Of a DNA stretch of 64,000 bases, positions 1-12,066 are shown piece after piece. Under the pieces are notes generated by a model. It did no database searches. It had not been told where the DNA came from and saw only the letters and a list, made by a program, of their open reading frames with translations. Location: NCBI RefSeq assembly GCF_019112545.1, contig NW_025064896.1, positions 6,702-70,701 on the forward strand, in the 5' to 3' direction. Origin of the DNA: Guyanagaster necrorhizus. Lineage: Eukaryota > Basidiomycota > Agaricomycetes > Agaricales > Physalacriaceae. The position numbers were made by a program, and so were the translations under genes. Positions within the stretch are counted from its first letter, which is position 1; the number at the start of each line of letters is the position of its first letter.

Positions 1-168
1 GCACTGTGATCTCATTGAAGAAAACAATTACATTTGTTGAATACTACTTTATCGCATTATAATCCCCCCACGAACTAAGAGTTTTGTGTGTGTGTTGGTG
101 TGAGTGTGGTCAGTGGATAACGCTCTGCTGTATCCATTTTCACCCTGCGTGCACTCAGGTACTCTTCA
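1..168. mobile_element. 3' end of element X (long LTR-like insertion), partial
   Basis: This stretch matches 6,862-7,029 almost base for base and ends in the same CTCTTCA. It is therefore the right-hand end of a second copy of the 1.8-kb insertion described at 5,229-7,029. It abruptly interrupts a minus-strand open frame that resumes at 169, so it is an insertion. The left part lies outside the window. Orientation and class are not certain. Confidence 0.7.
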
Positions 169-525
169 CCGCCTCTCTGCGGCTTGCCGAACCTCCTCCC
201 TCTTCCTCTCCAATTCCTCCTTCTGCTCCTTTTTCCGTGCCTCCCGGGCCACATGGTCCACCCAGACCTTTTCCTCCCACTCTTGCTCCCTTTGCCATTC
301 CAAATGACTCTCCATGGCCTCCGCATATTCTTCCTCCGTGGCCTCCCATTCTAGACGAAACAATTCTTTGGCCTCTTCAGGGCCATTGGGGGTGGATCCC
401 CTCACCAGAGGCTTGGGAGTGCATGAGCGACGATATGTGGCGAGCGACGACATAGGCGATGATGGTGGTTTCAGATCAAGATACAAAACTCCCATGGCCA
501 CCAACAATCCTCCATGTGGCCCCAC
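166..525 (-). CDS. Antisense coiled-coil-like open frame of an LTR element, truncated
   Basis: An open frame of 119 codons reads on the minus strand. From about residue 50 onward it is very rich in Glu, Arg, Lys and Gln with Trp, as expected for a coiled coil (for example EELERKREEVRQAAERR at the end). The stop arises where element X begins at 168, so the natural C-terminus has been lost. On the plus strand the same DNA lies just upstream of a polypurine tract and LTR start, so the frame runs antisense to the element it belongs to, or the region is part of a different element. I recognise no domain. It may be fortuitous, because the plus strand is also open from 84 to 455. Confidence 0.3.
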   Translation of the reverse strand: MGPHGGLLVAMGVLYLDLKPPSSPMSSLATYRRSCTPKPLVRGSTPNGPEEAKELFRLEWEATEEEYAEAMESHLEWQREQEWEEKVWVDHVAREARKKEQKEELERKREEVRQAAERR

Positions 526-563
526 CGGCCATCAGGATCAGCGCTCTTGAGGGCAAGAACGCT

Positions 564-861
564 AAAGGGGGGATACTGTTACACGCATGCCGCCAGCCTC
601 CGTGTCACCTCAACCAACCACGAATTCTATCACACTACCCACCAGACTCCAGCCGCTTCCCATTACCTACTAATTTCATTTCACCATTATCATTTCACAT
701 CTGTATTTCACATTGTAATACCTAGACCCCGAACTCGGTAGCGAATATTCACACCAGAACCCAATGGAACCCGACTCGGAATTAGCTACCATTAGTATAT
801 AAAGCCATGTATATCACTGTAACTACTCAGTTCGAATATCAACTTGGATAAGCCATCTACA
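564..861 (+). mobile_element. Polypurine tract and 3' LTR of a second Ty3/gypsy-type element (Y)
   Basis: A purine run AAAGGGGGGATA at 564-575 is followed at 577 by TGTTACACGC, the classic arrangement of polypurine tract plus LTR start in fungal Ty3/gypsy elements. A TATA-like TATATAAAG at 796-804 would serve LTR transcription. The right edge is not defined by a clear CA terminus; about 861 is my estimate. The sequence differs from the LTR family at 8,309, so this is another family, apparently inserted at the 5' end of element 1. Confidence 0.5.
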
Positions 862-3716
862 CTTCGTACTCACTCCCCCCTATTTCATCCGTCGGATTCT
901 GCTCTGAAGGATACTCCTGTTCACTTCTCTGACAGAACTCCGTTCTGTCCATCCAGATCCTTGGGCTCCAACTCAAGGGTGACATTGCCAATAGCTTCAT
1001 CAACGCCCACGCACTCTGCTGGACTCTGCACATGCACTCAAGCCCACTCGATTGGCACATTCCTAACACCTCAGTCCCACTCAGATGGCTATGAGAGCCT
1101 AACAAATAACACCTCAAAGCTAGTCTCACAGCCCCTCCACCACCATCTTAGTCGGAATCAGCAGCAGGCTGGGGAGGGCACCCTCAGACTGACTTGATGA
1201 TGAGCAGCAAATTCAGGAAAATCAAAATGAAATCATCCACCAGTTATTCTCTGCATGGGATCTTAACATCCTCTTTAACTATGATGACACTCTCTGACAA
1301 GAGGTGCAAAGACAGCAAAACATTCTGCAGCCCTCCTGCAGTGAGCTTGAGGAGTGCCTCACCCTCCAGGGGCAGGCACACTGGGCCACTAAGTATGATT
1401 GGCAGCATAGGGAGCAGCAGCAAAACATCAAGAGGGACCAGCTGGTGAGGGCTGACATCTTGAACTGGTATGGGCTCCAACCTGAAGTCACATCAGTCCT
1501 CACATCAGTATAAGCTGACTGCTCACTCTCTACCCTTGTATTTAGAGAGCCCAGTACTTTAGGATCTGACCTCTGGGCCTCAGCAGTCTGGGCAAATGCA
1601 GAAGTCCTCACTGCCAACAAAGCCCAAGCCAGAGATGATGGGATCCCTCCTCCAGCTCAGAATGATGTCCCAGGAACCTCCACATGCCCTCCAACCCTCT
1701 AATATTCCTCTTCCTGAAAAACTCCCAGCACCGACACAACATTTGGTGATGATGAGTTCATCCTCAGGCACTATGGACTACAAGCATCTGGAAATGCCCA
1801 CATCCCTGCTCAAGCTCTCTGAGAGTTCCTCAGGAGTTGAGTGGTTGGGCAGCTCTTTGATGATGGATACCAACAAAATGTCTGCCTCTATTGTGAGTGA
1901 GTGGAGATGGCACAAGCACAAGGAGGGCACTGGTATGACTCTGATATTGGGAGTCAATCTGCCACCACTTACATCAATGCATCTGACTTTTCAGGCCCCA
2001 CTGCTGGACTTAGCACCCAGCTGGAGCAAAGGGTTGATGAAGACCATACAGCCAGAAGTCAGAGGGAGTTTCTATGGCCTGCCTATTGTTTCTCTCTCTG
2101 AGGGGGAGGAAGACAAGGATACTGAAAGCAGTGATCCACCACATGCCAGAGGGGCACTTGCATATGGACTACAGAAGGACATGGATAAAGAGAAACTGGA
2201 GAAAGCCATTCAGGAAGCCAGGATGCAGGAGTACCAGGAGTACCACCTGCAAGGGGTAAATTTCTTATGGTGTGATGCTGCCTGGGTGGCATCACAAATG
2301 GGACAATTATATTTGCACTCCACACATAATGAATGAACAGAAATTCTAAGGCATGTGGCAACCAACTACACCACTCAGCAATACAACAGAAGACATCTAG
2401 AGGATCTGATCGGCAGACCACTGGCATATTGGCCAGCACCCCCAGTGCAACCAATGCCATGGACATCCCCCATCACCCCAAAGTGAGCCATGTATATGGC
2501 CCCATCCATCCAGAGTACATTCTCATACTCCACTCCATCTTTGTCCTCCATGGCAACCTGGCTATCTCAGTCCTGATCTCAGCTGCTGCAGCCACCAAGC
2601 TCCTACCAAAACCCATGGACAAGCTGAGGAAGCCAAATCCTAAGGGTGCAGCCCCCACTGGATGAGGCAACCAGGAGCAGCAAAGGAAAGGAACCAGCAG
2701 TGCAAGAGATGCACAAGCAGAGGATCAAAGAGTACAAAATAGGTGATAAAGCAGCCACAGACTATTTCGATGAGCTAGAGCATCTCACAAAGCTTGCTGA
2801 AATATGAGATGATGTAGCAAACAACAGATGAATGGTTGAAGCCCTCAAGCAAGGCATCCCCTCCTCATACATCACAATGATCTCTGCAATTGGCATCAAG
2901 GCACTGATGCTGGTCAGATATGACAAGTGGAAAGAATGGATCATCAAGATGTACAAGGAGTGACAAAGGCAGAAAGCAGAATCATTGACCCTTCAGGACT
3001 ACTCCAAGAAGCTAACCCTACCAATCTCAAACAAATTGTCAGAGACAACTGCTGGAAAATCATCAGGACCCTCAATGGCCTCCACCTATGGAACACAGAA
3101 AACCAGGACTGGAAGTAAAAGATGGAGCCAACCAGTGAGCAATTCCACTGGGCTGGCCAAGAACTTTCATGATGTGCAACCAATAGCTGCTAGTCAGACT
3201 AATAGTACTTCTGTACATACTCCTATGCCTGTTACATCAATGCATTCAAATATACCCCTGTTATCTAAATCACACACTGAAGAATCTCAAAAAGAATTAA
3301 CTCAACTGCCAACAGAAGGCTAAAAAAGGGCAGAGAGCTCCAAAGATACATTGCCATCAACAGTTTGCCAAGCTGATCTCCCAAAGCAGACTCAACTGCC
3401 TATTGGCTGAACAGGGGCAGTGAGCCCCACTACATGGCTCAAGCTATTCAATACTGAATGGACCTGGAGGGCCATCAAAGATGCCAAGAATGAAGCCACA
3501 GTAAAAGCCATGCTCAAGAACTGAGTTCACCAAACCTGAGCTGAGGAGGTAATCAGCAAAATAGTGGAAGGGATGAAAAAGGCTGAACAATGCTGAGCCT
3601 TGGAGTGGCTCAATGAACTATAAGGACTGTGCAAATTCATCCACCAGTCCAAAACACTGGGATGTGATCTACTTGCTAAAGCCCAAATCAAAATGCTCAC
3701 ATCATGAGCAACCTAT

Positions 3717-3911
3717 GTGGTGACTGCCTTAATTGACAGTGGTTGCACTGAGAGCTCAATCAACCATGCTTTCATCACCAAGCACAAACTTCTGACCCAA
3801 GCCACTGTGGCTCCAATTCCAGTTTATAATGCTGATGGAACAAAAAACCAAGCTGGTTCAATCACCAAATTTGTGGAGCTCAGACTTACCATCAGCGATC
3901 ATTCCAAATGA
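3717..3911 (+). pseudogene. Retropepsin-like protease domain of copy 1
   Basis: The frame opens MVTALIDSGCTESS, with the aspartic protease D-S-G triad of Ty3/gypsy Pol polyproteins. It continues with the usual hydrophobic segment and stops at a TGA. It is followed by another open piece holding the protease-RT linker. It would cleave Gag-Pol in a live element; here it is a fragment between stop codons. Confidence 0.75.
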
Positions 3912-4304
3912 ATTGACTTGGCTGTCATGGATCTTGGAACCAAGGAGATTTTCCTTGGTCACAACTGGCTGATATGTCATAATCCATTAATCAACTGGAA
4001 GACTGGAAGGATCACATTTATGAGGTGCCAATGCTGGAAGATCCTGTTCGAATTACCTGATGAGGATCCAAAGGATCAATGGGACAAAGAAATGGAGGAT
4101 GGGGAAACCATCCTCACTGTTGATCTTCAACATGAAATACACCTTTGAGCCATCCACCATGCCAATAACTTGGCTGCCAAAGCAAATGAGCAAAAAGAGA
4201 AGAAGATGTTTGAGGAAATGGTGCCTGAATGGACATGCAATTTCAAGGACTTGTTCAAAAAGGAGAGTTTCAATGAGCTACCAGAACCAAAACTATGAGA
4301 CTAT

Positions 4305-5075
4305 GTGATTGAGCTAATCCCAAATTCCAATGCCAACCTGGACTGCAAGACTTACCCCCTTGGCAATAATGAGCAGCAGGAACTCAACAAATTTCTAGAA
4401 GAGAATTTGTCCAGTGAGCAAATCCAACTGTCAAAGTCCCCGATGGCCTCCCCATTCTTCTTTGTTAAAAAGAAAGATAGCAAGCTCTGACCCATCCAAG
4501 ATTACCAAAAGCTTAATGAGATGACCATCAAAAATTGATACCCTCTGCTGCTAATCTTGGAGCTGATGGACAAACTTCAGAATGCCAGATACTACACCAA
4601 ACTTGATGTTCAGTGGAGGTACAATAATGTCCATATTAAAGAAGAGGATAAATGGAAGGCAACATTTCAGATGAACTGAGGACTATTTGAGCCCACTGTT
4701 ATGTTCTTCAGGCTCACCAACTCCTCAGAAACCTTCCAGTGGATGATGAATGACATCTTCAAGGACCTCATCACCACTGGAAAGATCACCATTTATCTTG
4801 ACAATATCCTAATCATGTCAAAGATGAAGGAGGAGCACAGAAGGCTGATGCAGCAAGTGCTGGCCCTTATGAGGAAGCACAAGCTGTTCCTCAAAGTGGA
4901 GAAATGTGAATTTGAGGTACTTGAAACCAAGTATCTCAGAGTCATCATCAGTGAGGGAAGCATCAGGATAGACCCCATCAAAGTGATGGAAGTGACAGAA
5001 TGGCCACAACCAGCCAAGAAGAAGGAGTTACAGTCATTCCTTGGATTTACAAACTTCTACCAACACTTCATCTGA
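4305..5075 (+). pseudogene. Reverse transcriptase domain of copy 1, catalytically broken
   Basis: Two open pieces (4,305-4,490 and 4,701-5,075) cover fingers and palm. Recognisable motifs are the SKSPMASPFFFVKKKD segment, the FRLTNSS segment and the catalytic box, read as IYLDNILIMS. In copy 2 the same box is IYLDDILIMS, so the second Asp has become Asn by a G-to-A change. Stops at 4,488-4,490 and 5,073-5,075 also break the frame. Confidence 0.85.
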
Positions 5076-5228
5076 GATTACAGCAAAGTCATCTGGCCAA
5101 TGACACAATTAACCAGCAATACCTCCTAGACTTGGAGACCCTCCCAGCAGGCTGCATTTGAGGACCTCAAACAGTGACTCACTGAAGACATAGTCCTTAT
5201 GATTCCAACACAAGAAGGGAGATTCCAG

Positions 5229-7029
5229 TGACATGCCCTCTCCATGTTCAAGCATGTAAAATTGCAAAAATTGTGAATACATGGACTGCATTCCAGGCCA
5301 GTAAGCATGTAACAGAAAATAGGACTAGAGTGCACAGAAACCTAGCTATCATAATGATAAACTGAAGTAACAATAAGCAGAGTGCATGGCCTAGTAACAG
5401 ACTAATACCAGAGGGATTAGGCTGCATGTGAGGTCCCAGCACTTGGCCCCAAATACACCAATACTATTATGAGAGGGCATGCTAAAAATAAAAAGACTAT
5501 GATCAAAATATGATCAGCAAGTCTGATCACATTGATCAAAGATGCACAGCTATTGATGCACTGATGGGACATACCTTAGAACAGAGAACTGAGGCCCAAA
5601 GAAAGGTATCTGAGTAAATGGATATTGAACAGAGAAATAGAATGATGACAACAAAGTAATAAGTAGAGAAATATTACCTCAGGAATGAATAGTGCACATA
5701 CCACCCTGAGCCTTGTGCACATACTTACAGTGCCTTAGCATGCATAACACAGTGAGGGACTCTGCATCATACCGAGAAATGGCACCTTTGGTGAGTCAGA
5801 TAGAATGACTGGTTGGACACAGAGAAGGAGAACATAGCCATTGTGGCTGGCTCCTAGCATGAGAAATAACTCTGGGGGTCTGAGACAGTTTACTGCTGTC
5901 AGAGATGTCACTGGAGAAATAAGAAAGTGAGCAGACCTGGTGAGGCCAGCTAGCTGATGTCAGCTAGTAAAGAAACAGCAGGCACAGTCATTGCCCAGAA
6001 GAGAATAAGCATGATGACTGCGATATGCACATGAATAATACCCATAGAATCTGGCATAGAGTTCTGCACTTTGAGGATACCATAGTAGAGTATTTAAATA
6101 TGGTATTGTATGACTGGAGAAAGAAGTTTTCTGACCCCCCACAGTTGCAGTGTATTGGGCACAGAAAGTCTTGCACTCCAGCTCTGGGTTTGTGTTAGTA
6201 ACTCCAGGCAAGAGAATAAACTGATTATTGATATCATTAAGAGCACTGTGAGAACTAAGCAAGGCATCAAAGCTTGTGAAGGACTTGAGCCCAGTTTGAT
6301 AAGAGGTTTTGGATTGTGCTTTAACCTGAGAATAAGAGAGCAGTGTCTGAAGGGCATCATCTTGAGTTTTTGAGGTATTTGTGATGCATGGTGCTACAGG
6401 TGGCAGAGGTTCAAACTCTTTGGCTTGATTAGTGTGTGCTTTTGTGTTATTTCCACAGATTGGCAGAGGTTCAAACCCTTTGGTCTTTTGGACAGGGTTT
6501 TATTGTGTTTGTGTCTCTGGATTGCATAGGTTTGAATCCTGTGGGTCTATGATCAGTTTGGAAACTTGTAAACAGAGATCTGTGCTCTTTGGCACTTGTG
6601 GATATGTTTGTGATTGGTTTTTGCTTAGAGTGCGAAGCATTGAGTTGTGTATTGTGTGTGTTAGGGATTTGAGTTGATCTGAGCTGTGCTTGGAACCATT
6701 TGAGAGTTTTGAAGGAGTGTTTCAATGTATTGTATTGAACTGTGGTACCCTTTGCCTTGAGGCCCAGCAACACCAGTTGCCACCTCTTGTTTTGATAAAA
6801 CAAAAAGCTTTGAGACTTAGAAAGGCCTTGGACTGTTGTAAGCATGCTATAACTGTTTGTGTGCTGTGATCTCATTGAAGAAGACAATTATATTTGTTGA
6901 TTGCTACTTTTATTGCATTATAATCCCCCCACAAACTAAGAGTTTTGTGTGTGTGTTGGTGTGAGTGTAGACAGTGGATAATGCTCTGCTGTTTCTGTTT
7001 TCACCTTGTGCATGCTCAGATCCTCTTCA
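5229..7029. mobile_element. Element X: 1.8-kb TG...CA insertion, probable solo LTR
   Basis: Copy 1 reads ...GATTCCAG up to 5,228 and resumes ATTGAAGC at 7,034. Joining those two points restores the frame seen in copy 2 (14,050), so 5,229-7,029 is inserted. It begins TGACATG, ends CTCTTCA and is flanked by CCAG and TCAG, a 4-bp target duplication with one C-to-T change. No protein domain is recognisable inside. A short internal duplication, TGGCAGAGGTTCAAAC, occurs near 6,401 and 6,461. The left and right ends are not repeats of each other, so it looks like one long LTR or a non-autonomous element. A second copy ends at 168. Confidence 0.7.
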
Positions 7030-8308
7030 TCAGATTGAAGCTGACTCGAGTGAAGGGGCAATCAGAGCTGTTCTATCTCAAGAGCAAGATGAGAAGTGGT
7101 GCCCCATCGCATTCCTATCCAAGGTGCTCACAATCACCAAAAGAAATTATGAGATATATGACAAGGAACTCCTTGCCATTATGCTCACCTTGGAAGAATG
7201 GTGACACTACCTAATTAGAGCCATAGAGATCTTTGAGATCTGGACTGATCACCAAAACCTCCAATATTTTTGCCAACTGCAAAAGTTAAACCACCAGCAA
7301 GCCAGATGGGTCACCAAACTCAGCCAATATCAGTACATGCTGCATCATAAAGCAGGAATGGTGAATAAGAAGGCTGATCTTCTTAGCTGGCAGGCTGATC
7401 ATGATCAGGGTGGAAGTGATAATGAAGGAGTAACATTGTTATAGCCTGAACACTTCAGGGCCATGATAATGCCAATGGAGGAAGAGATCCATAAGTGCAT
7501 CAAGAGTGCAACTTGAGACAACCACAAATGGGACCAGCAAGTGGCTCTATCTCTTAATCATAAGCAGGAAATGACAAAGGAGGGAGGATTGATTTGCTAT
7601 GGTGGATGAATCTACATTCCTCAGAATCAAAGACTGTGTGGCAAGATCATCACTACTTGCTATGATCATGCAACTGCTGGACACTCCAGCATTTCCAAAA
7701 CCAAGGAGTTGGTACTATGAGAGTATTGGTAGCCCAAAATGGGCAATGATATCACTGCCTATATCAAAGCCTGCAAAGTCTGCCAGCAAGACAAATCATC
7801 AACACAAGCTTGAGCCACTCTGCTCCACCTGAATGAGGTCCTATCATTACCATGGACTCATATTTCAGTGGACATGATCACCAGATCACCAGATTATAAT
7901 GGCTATAATGCTATCATTGTCATAATTGATCGATTTTCCAAAGTGATCATTCCAATAGCCTGTTTGACAGAGCTGACCTCTAAGGGCTGGACAAAGATCT
8001 TACATGATGAAGTGTATGCCAAGTATAGCATGCCCCAAGTAGTCATCTCTGACTAGAGACTCCAGTTCATCTTCAAATTCTTGGATGACCTCTATCATCT
8101 CCTAAACATCAAATGAAATGCTTCAACTGCATATCACCCACAGACTGATGACCAAACAGAACAGGCCAATCAGGAGGTAGAAAAGTACCTCTGATTATTC
8201 ATAAACTATCAACAAGATGACTGGATAGAATGGCTGGCTCTGGCCACCTTCCAACACAATAACCAAGTACACTCAGCCACAGGAAAAACCCATTTTTCAT
8301 CAATTATA
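7030..8308 (+). mobile_element. Copy 1 continued: RNase H and integrase region
   Basis: Copy 1 resumes with the RNase H segment (ADSSEGAIRAVLSQEQDE, then SKVLTITKRNYEIYDKELLA near 7,120-7,170). Next come DHQNLQYFCQ, the integrase zinc-binding region (near 7,650-7,800) and the catalytic core, with VDMI at 7,868 and VVISD near 8,040. It ends at 8,308 in the conserved THFSSIYG-equivalent region, where copy 2 is inserted. Several stop codons interrupt it. Confidence 0.85.
8304..8308 (+). repeat. Target site duplication, left (TTATA)
   Basis: TTATA lies immediately left of the copy 2 5' LTR. TTATG (16,449-16,453) lies immediately right of its 3' LTR. The one difference is G to A, the same mutation type that dominates the block. 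Removing the insertion restores the sequence continuity of copy 1. Confidence 0.75.
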
Positions 8309-8778
8309 TGTTATGATTTTCTACAATTTTCCTGCTTTCTTTCTTGATTAACCCTTATTTATGCTTAGTCAGAGTGCTAAACACAGGCACTTAAGACCAT
8401 GAGACAAGGCTTAGTCATCACAAACAGCTGAGTCAGTCATTGTCTTTTGATGCAACAGTATTGCCCAACAATGCACAATCACCCTTTTATGTATAGTAAC
8501 GATGCTCAAGGACAATGAGTATAAAGGATCTAACAACACACAATTAGTAGCAGTATATTTAGCACAGGACTTGTACAGTATTTAAGAGGCTTGTGCTTGC
8601 TGGTAAACTCCAGCTTTGAGCTAAAGTTTATTCACACTATTCTATCCTCAAGCTGATCCTCTTTGGTCTTGTGACACACTGATCCAGAAGTGTATTAGTG
8701 AACTCAGATGACTACCTGAAGTGTGAGATAGCTTCTGTTTATCATATGTTTCTGCTCATGTGATGCTTGGATCTAACA
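8309..8778 (+). repeat. 5' LTR of chromovirus copy 2
   Basis: The 470-base LTR starts TGTTATGATTTTC and ends GGATCTAACA. It is repeated at 15,989-16,448, and with more divergence at 17,100-17,557 and 18,357-18,822. A TATA-like stretch (AGTATATTTAG) lies near 8,550, and GTACAGTATTTAAGAGG near 8,574 is a likely promoter core. Confidence 0.9.
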
Positions 8779-9130
8779 ATTAGCTCAAAGCTGTTCCTTC
8801 TCTTTCCTCACACCTATTAGTGTGAAGGAAACTGAATGCTCTCTATCAATCTCTCAGACCCAAACTTTGATCATGAGTTCTTTGAACTTCTTGCTTCTAT
8901 TATCAGAACATTGTTGGGATTGTTGGTGATTATCCAGCTGTGCTGGGGATGCCATTCAATTACCACTTGGGCAATTAGACATTACAATGAGTTTCAACAT
9001 ATTTGACACATCCTACAAAATGTGACCCCAGATCTCCCCCTCCATAACATCCCCAAATCCTGACAAATGTCCCATCAGCCCCTGACAGACCTCTTACCCA
9101 AAGCTGAGCCTAGCAGCCTGCATCAAAGGG

Positions 9131-10498
9131 ATGTTCAGGAAGAAGAAGGACACCAATATCCTCTCAGAAGACCCTACTGAGACTGTGACTCTTGCATCTC
9201 AGAATTCAGAAACCCATGGATCCCAGGACCCCTGCCCAACCATGAGGATGAGGACATCCTGGGACACTTCTTTCAGCAGTCTCCCCCTTCTGACTCTACC
9301 ACCACCCCTCGAACCAGAGGGATTGCTGACCATACCAGAGATTCTCTTGATGCTGCTTAGCTGGCTACAAGATTCCACCAGACATCACCTTGAGGCCAGT
9401 CTCATAGCCCTGCCTCTACTCCCCTATGCTCAGTCAGGACAAGCAGTGGGATGGGAAGGACATCCTTGGACTGGCTCCATGATGAGCACCAAGGCAGAGA
9501 AGTACAGGACAAGGTCATACACTGGTACTTCCCTGCCTAGAACACTGACATCTCTTTCAACTATGATGAGGCCCTCAGACAGGAAGAACAGAGACAACAA
9601 ACTGCACTGCAGCCTGTTCACAGTGAGCTTGAGGAGCGCCTCATTGAGGAAGGAAGAAGGAGATGAGAAGCTGCCAGATATGATGAGCAGCATTGGGATG
9701 AGCAGCAAGAAGTCAAGAGGGTCTGACTGGAAAGGGCCAATGTCTCAAACTAGTATAGACTCTGGCCTGAAGGTGCCACTGTCCTTGGTCTGGTACATGC
9801 TGACCCATCCCTCTCCACCCTGGTCTTCAGAGAGCTAAGTACTGAGTCCAGCTGGTGGAGCAAGAACTGCTGGAGAAATGAAACCCTTGCAGCAGAAGGC
9901 AGAACCCCTGAGTCTCTCCCACACCCTCCAACCTCCCAGTATTCTCCTCTCTGATGAACCCCCAGCATTGACACCACATTCAGAGACAACAAGTCCATTC
10001 TCAGACACTATAGGCTATGAGTCCCTGAGACTGCCCACATCCCCACTCATGCACTCTGAGGATTCCTCGAGAGCTGAGTGGTTGGGCAGTTACTCGATGA
10101 CAGATACAGGTGAAATGTCCAGCTCTATTGTGAGCGAGTGAAGGCAGCAAGAGCAACAGGAGGAAACTGGTATGATGAACATATCAGTAGTCAGTCAATC
10201 TCTATCTACCACAACTCTTCTGATGCCTCAGACCCTACTGCTGGCTCCAGCACTCAGCCAGGACAGCAGAACAATATCCCAACCACCAGGGGACAAGGAG
10301 AGTTCCTATGCCCCACCTGCCATCTTCCTCAAGGGAGAAGGCATCAAGGACAAGAAAGGCAAGGAAACTGAAAGCAGCGATCTGCCCTGCATTAGAGAAG
10401 ATCTTTCTTATTTTTTACAAGAAGATACAGATGAAGAAGAACTGGGAACAGTGACACAGGGGGTGAGGACTCCAGAGTATCAGGAGTTATACCTGTAG
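9131..10498 (+). pseudogene. Copy 2 5' internal region, no recognised domain
   Basis: Between the 5' LTR and Gag there are about 2.4 kb with several open pieces (for example 9,131-9,838 and 10,172-10,498). Codon choice is Ser, Thr and Pro rich, with short Glu-rich stretches near the end. The same region is present in copy 1 (about 1,110-2,660) with matching order, so it belongs to the element. I recognise no conserved domain and cannot tell the true frame because of decay. It could be an N-terminal extension of Gag or an extra ORF. Confidence 0.5.
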
Positions 10499-11149
10499 GG
10501 GGTAAACTTTTTATGGCATGATACCATCTGGGTGGCATTGCAATTAGGATAATTATATTTGCAGTCACTGACTAATGAAAAAACAGAAATCTTGAGGCAT
10601 GCAGCCACCAACTATGCTGCCATCCAATATAACAAGAGACACTCAGAGGACCAGATTCATCAGCCACTGGCATATCAGATGCCAAAGCCAATATAGCCAA
10701 TGCTGAGATCACCACCCATTACCCTGAAACAAGCCATATATATGGCACCCTCCATCTGGAGTACATTTTTGTACTCCCTCCTATCATCCCAATCAACAGC
10801 AACCCAGCTCACACAAACCTGACCACAGCCTGAGGAGAGGCCGACCTCCTATCAAAACCCTTAGACCAGCAAAGGAAGCTGCATTCTAGGGGCCCAACCT
10901 CCTCCTGACCAAGCAAGCAGGAGTGGCACCAGAAAGAAACTGATCAGAGATGACCCCAAAGCAGTATGACTCAGATTCACCATATGAGATGGGGTCATAG
11001 TCCAAAAAGAAGAACTACCATGAGGGAGCCCAGTAGCAGATGACAACTCACTTCACTCCTTCCCTGGGCCACCACAAGAATGGCAACAACCTTCATTTTC
11101 TGATTGGTCTAATCTGATGAGTGCATTACCTCATGATGCCACCATTCTT

Positions 11150-12066
11150 CAGTATCACTCTGATCTGCTATGAAAACCCCACTTCTTCATGGGAGCCTCT
11201 GACAATATTGATGACTTCCTGGTCAATTGTGAACAGTATTTCAAGGTATACATTGGGTACCTCAGAACAGACATGAACAAAGTCATTTTTGCAGCCTCCT
11301 ACCTTGAAGAGAAGACCAAAACATGGTGGATCCTCATCTCCACAAACTTCTGATCATCAACTTGGAAGCACTATCGATACCTCTCATGGCCTGTCTTTAA
11401 ACAAATGCTCCATGACAAGTTCATTGATCCTGCCATACAAGAGGTACACAAACAAAAGATCAAGGAGTACAAGATGGCTGACAAGGCAGCAATGGACTAC
11501 TTTGACAAGTTAGAAGGGCTGGCTAAGCTTGCCAGTATTCAGGATGACATGACAAATGACAGAAGGATGGTCAAGGCCCTTAAATGAGGGGTCTCCTCCT
11601 CTTACATCACAATGATCTCTGTGATCAGAATCCAAGCCCTCATGTCAAATGGTTATGATGAGTGGAAGGAATGAATCATTGAAATATACAAGGAGTGACA
11701 AAGGCAGAAAGCAGAATCAATGACACTGTAAGACTACATGAAGAAGTTGACATCACCAACCCTGAATAAGTCAGAGACAACTGCTGGAAAATCATCAGGA
11801 CCCTCTACAGCCCCTGCCTATAGAGTGCAGAAAACTGGAATGGGAACAACTTATACTAGAACAGGAAAGCTGATGGACATAGATTGAATGAAGAAAGAAG
11901 GCAAGTGTTTCAATTGTGGCCAAAAGGACTATATGGTGAAGGACTGCCCAAAGAGGAAAGGAATGCAGGAAGATATCCAGGCACAGATTGCTGACTTACA
12001 AAAGGAAGAAGAAGCACTCAGCAAGGAGACCAAGATGAAGGAAGTAAAAGATGTGGCCAGCCAGTG
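11150..12066 (+). pseudogene. Gag of copy 2: capsid-like region and CCHC-type knuckle
   Basis: The capsid-like segment (about 11,170-11,700) carries the retrotransposon Gag signature: FLVNCEQYF, then KTKTWW, then a long helix-rich tract including KIKEYKMADKAAMDYFDKL. A nucleocapsid knuckle follows at 11,906-11,950, reading CFNCGQKDYMVKDC. The spacing is CX2CX4-HX4C, but the His is Tyr (TAT at 11,930-11,932), one C-to-T step from CAT. Stops at about 11,585 and 11,697 interrupt the frame. Gag would package element RNA in a live copy. Confidence 0.8.

Larger units (their letters stand above)
844..5228 (+). mobile_element. Ty3/gypsy chromovirus copy 1, 5' part (leader/Gag, protease, RT), decayed
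   Basis: This is the left portion of the older element. From about 1,110 it aligns by eye with 9,400 onward of copy 2. A Gag-like segment covers 2,700-3,120 but lacks about 550 bases of the capsid region and the zinc knuckle present in copy 2. An aspartic protease motif (ALIDSGC) lies at 3,720-3,745. RT covers 4,305-5,228, where the YLDD box reads YLDN (AAT at 4,803-4,805), so a catalytic Asp is lost. A TGA at 5,073-5,075 stands where copy 2 has CGA. It is dead: many in-frame stops, mostly at former CGA and CAG codons. No 5' LTR of its own family is visible in the window. The element continues at 7,030 after insertion X. Confidence 0.85.

Noticed and set aside
6471..6887. Minus-strand 138-codon frame inside element X
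   Set aside because: No domain and low-complexity T-rich sequence. The second copy of X covers only 1-168, so conservation cannot be tested; treated as chance.
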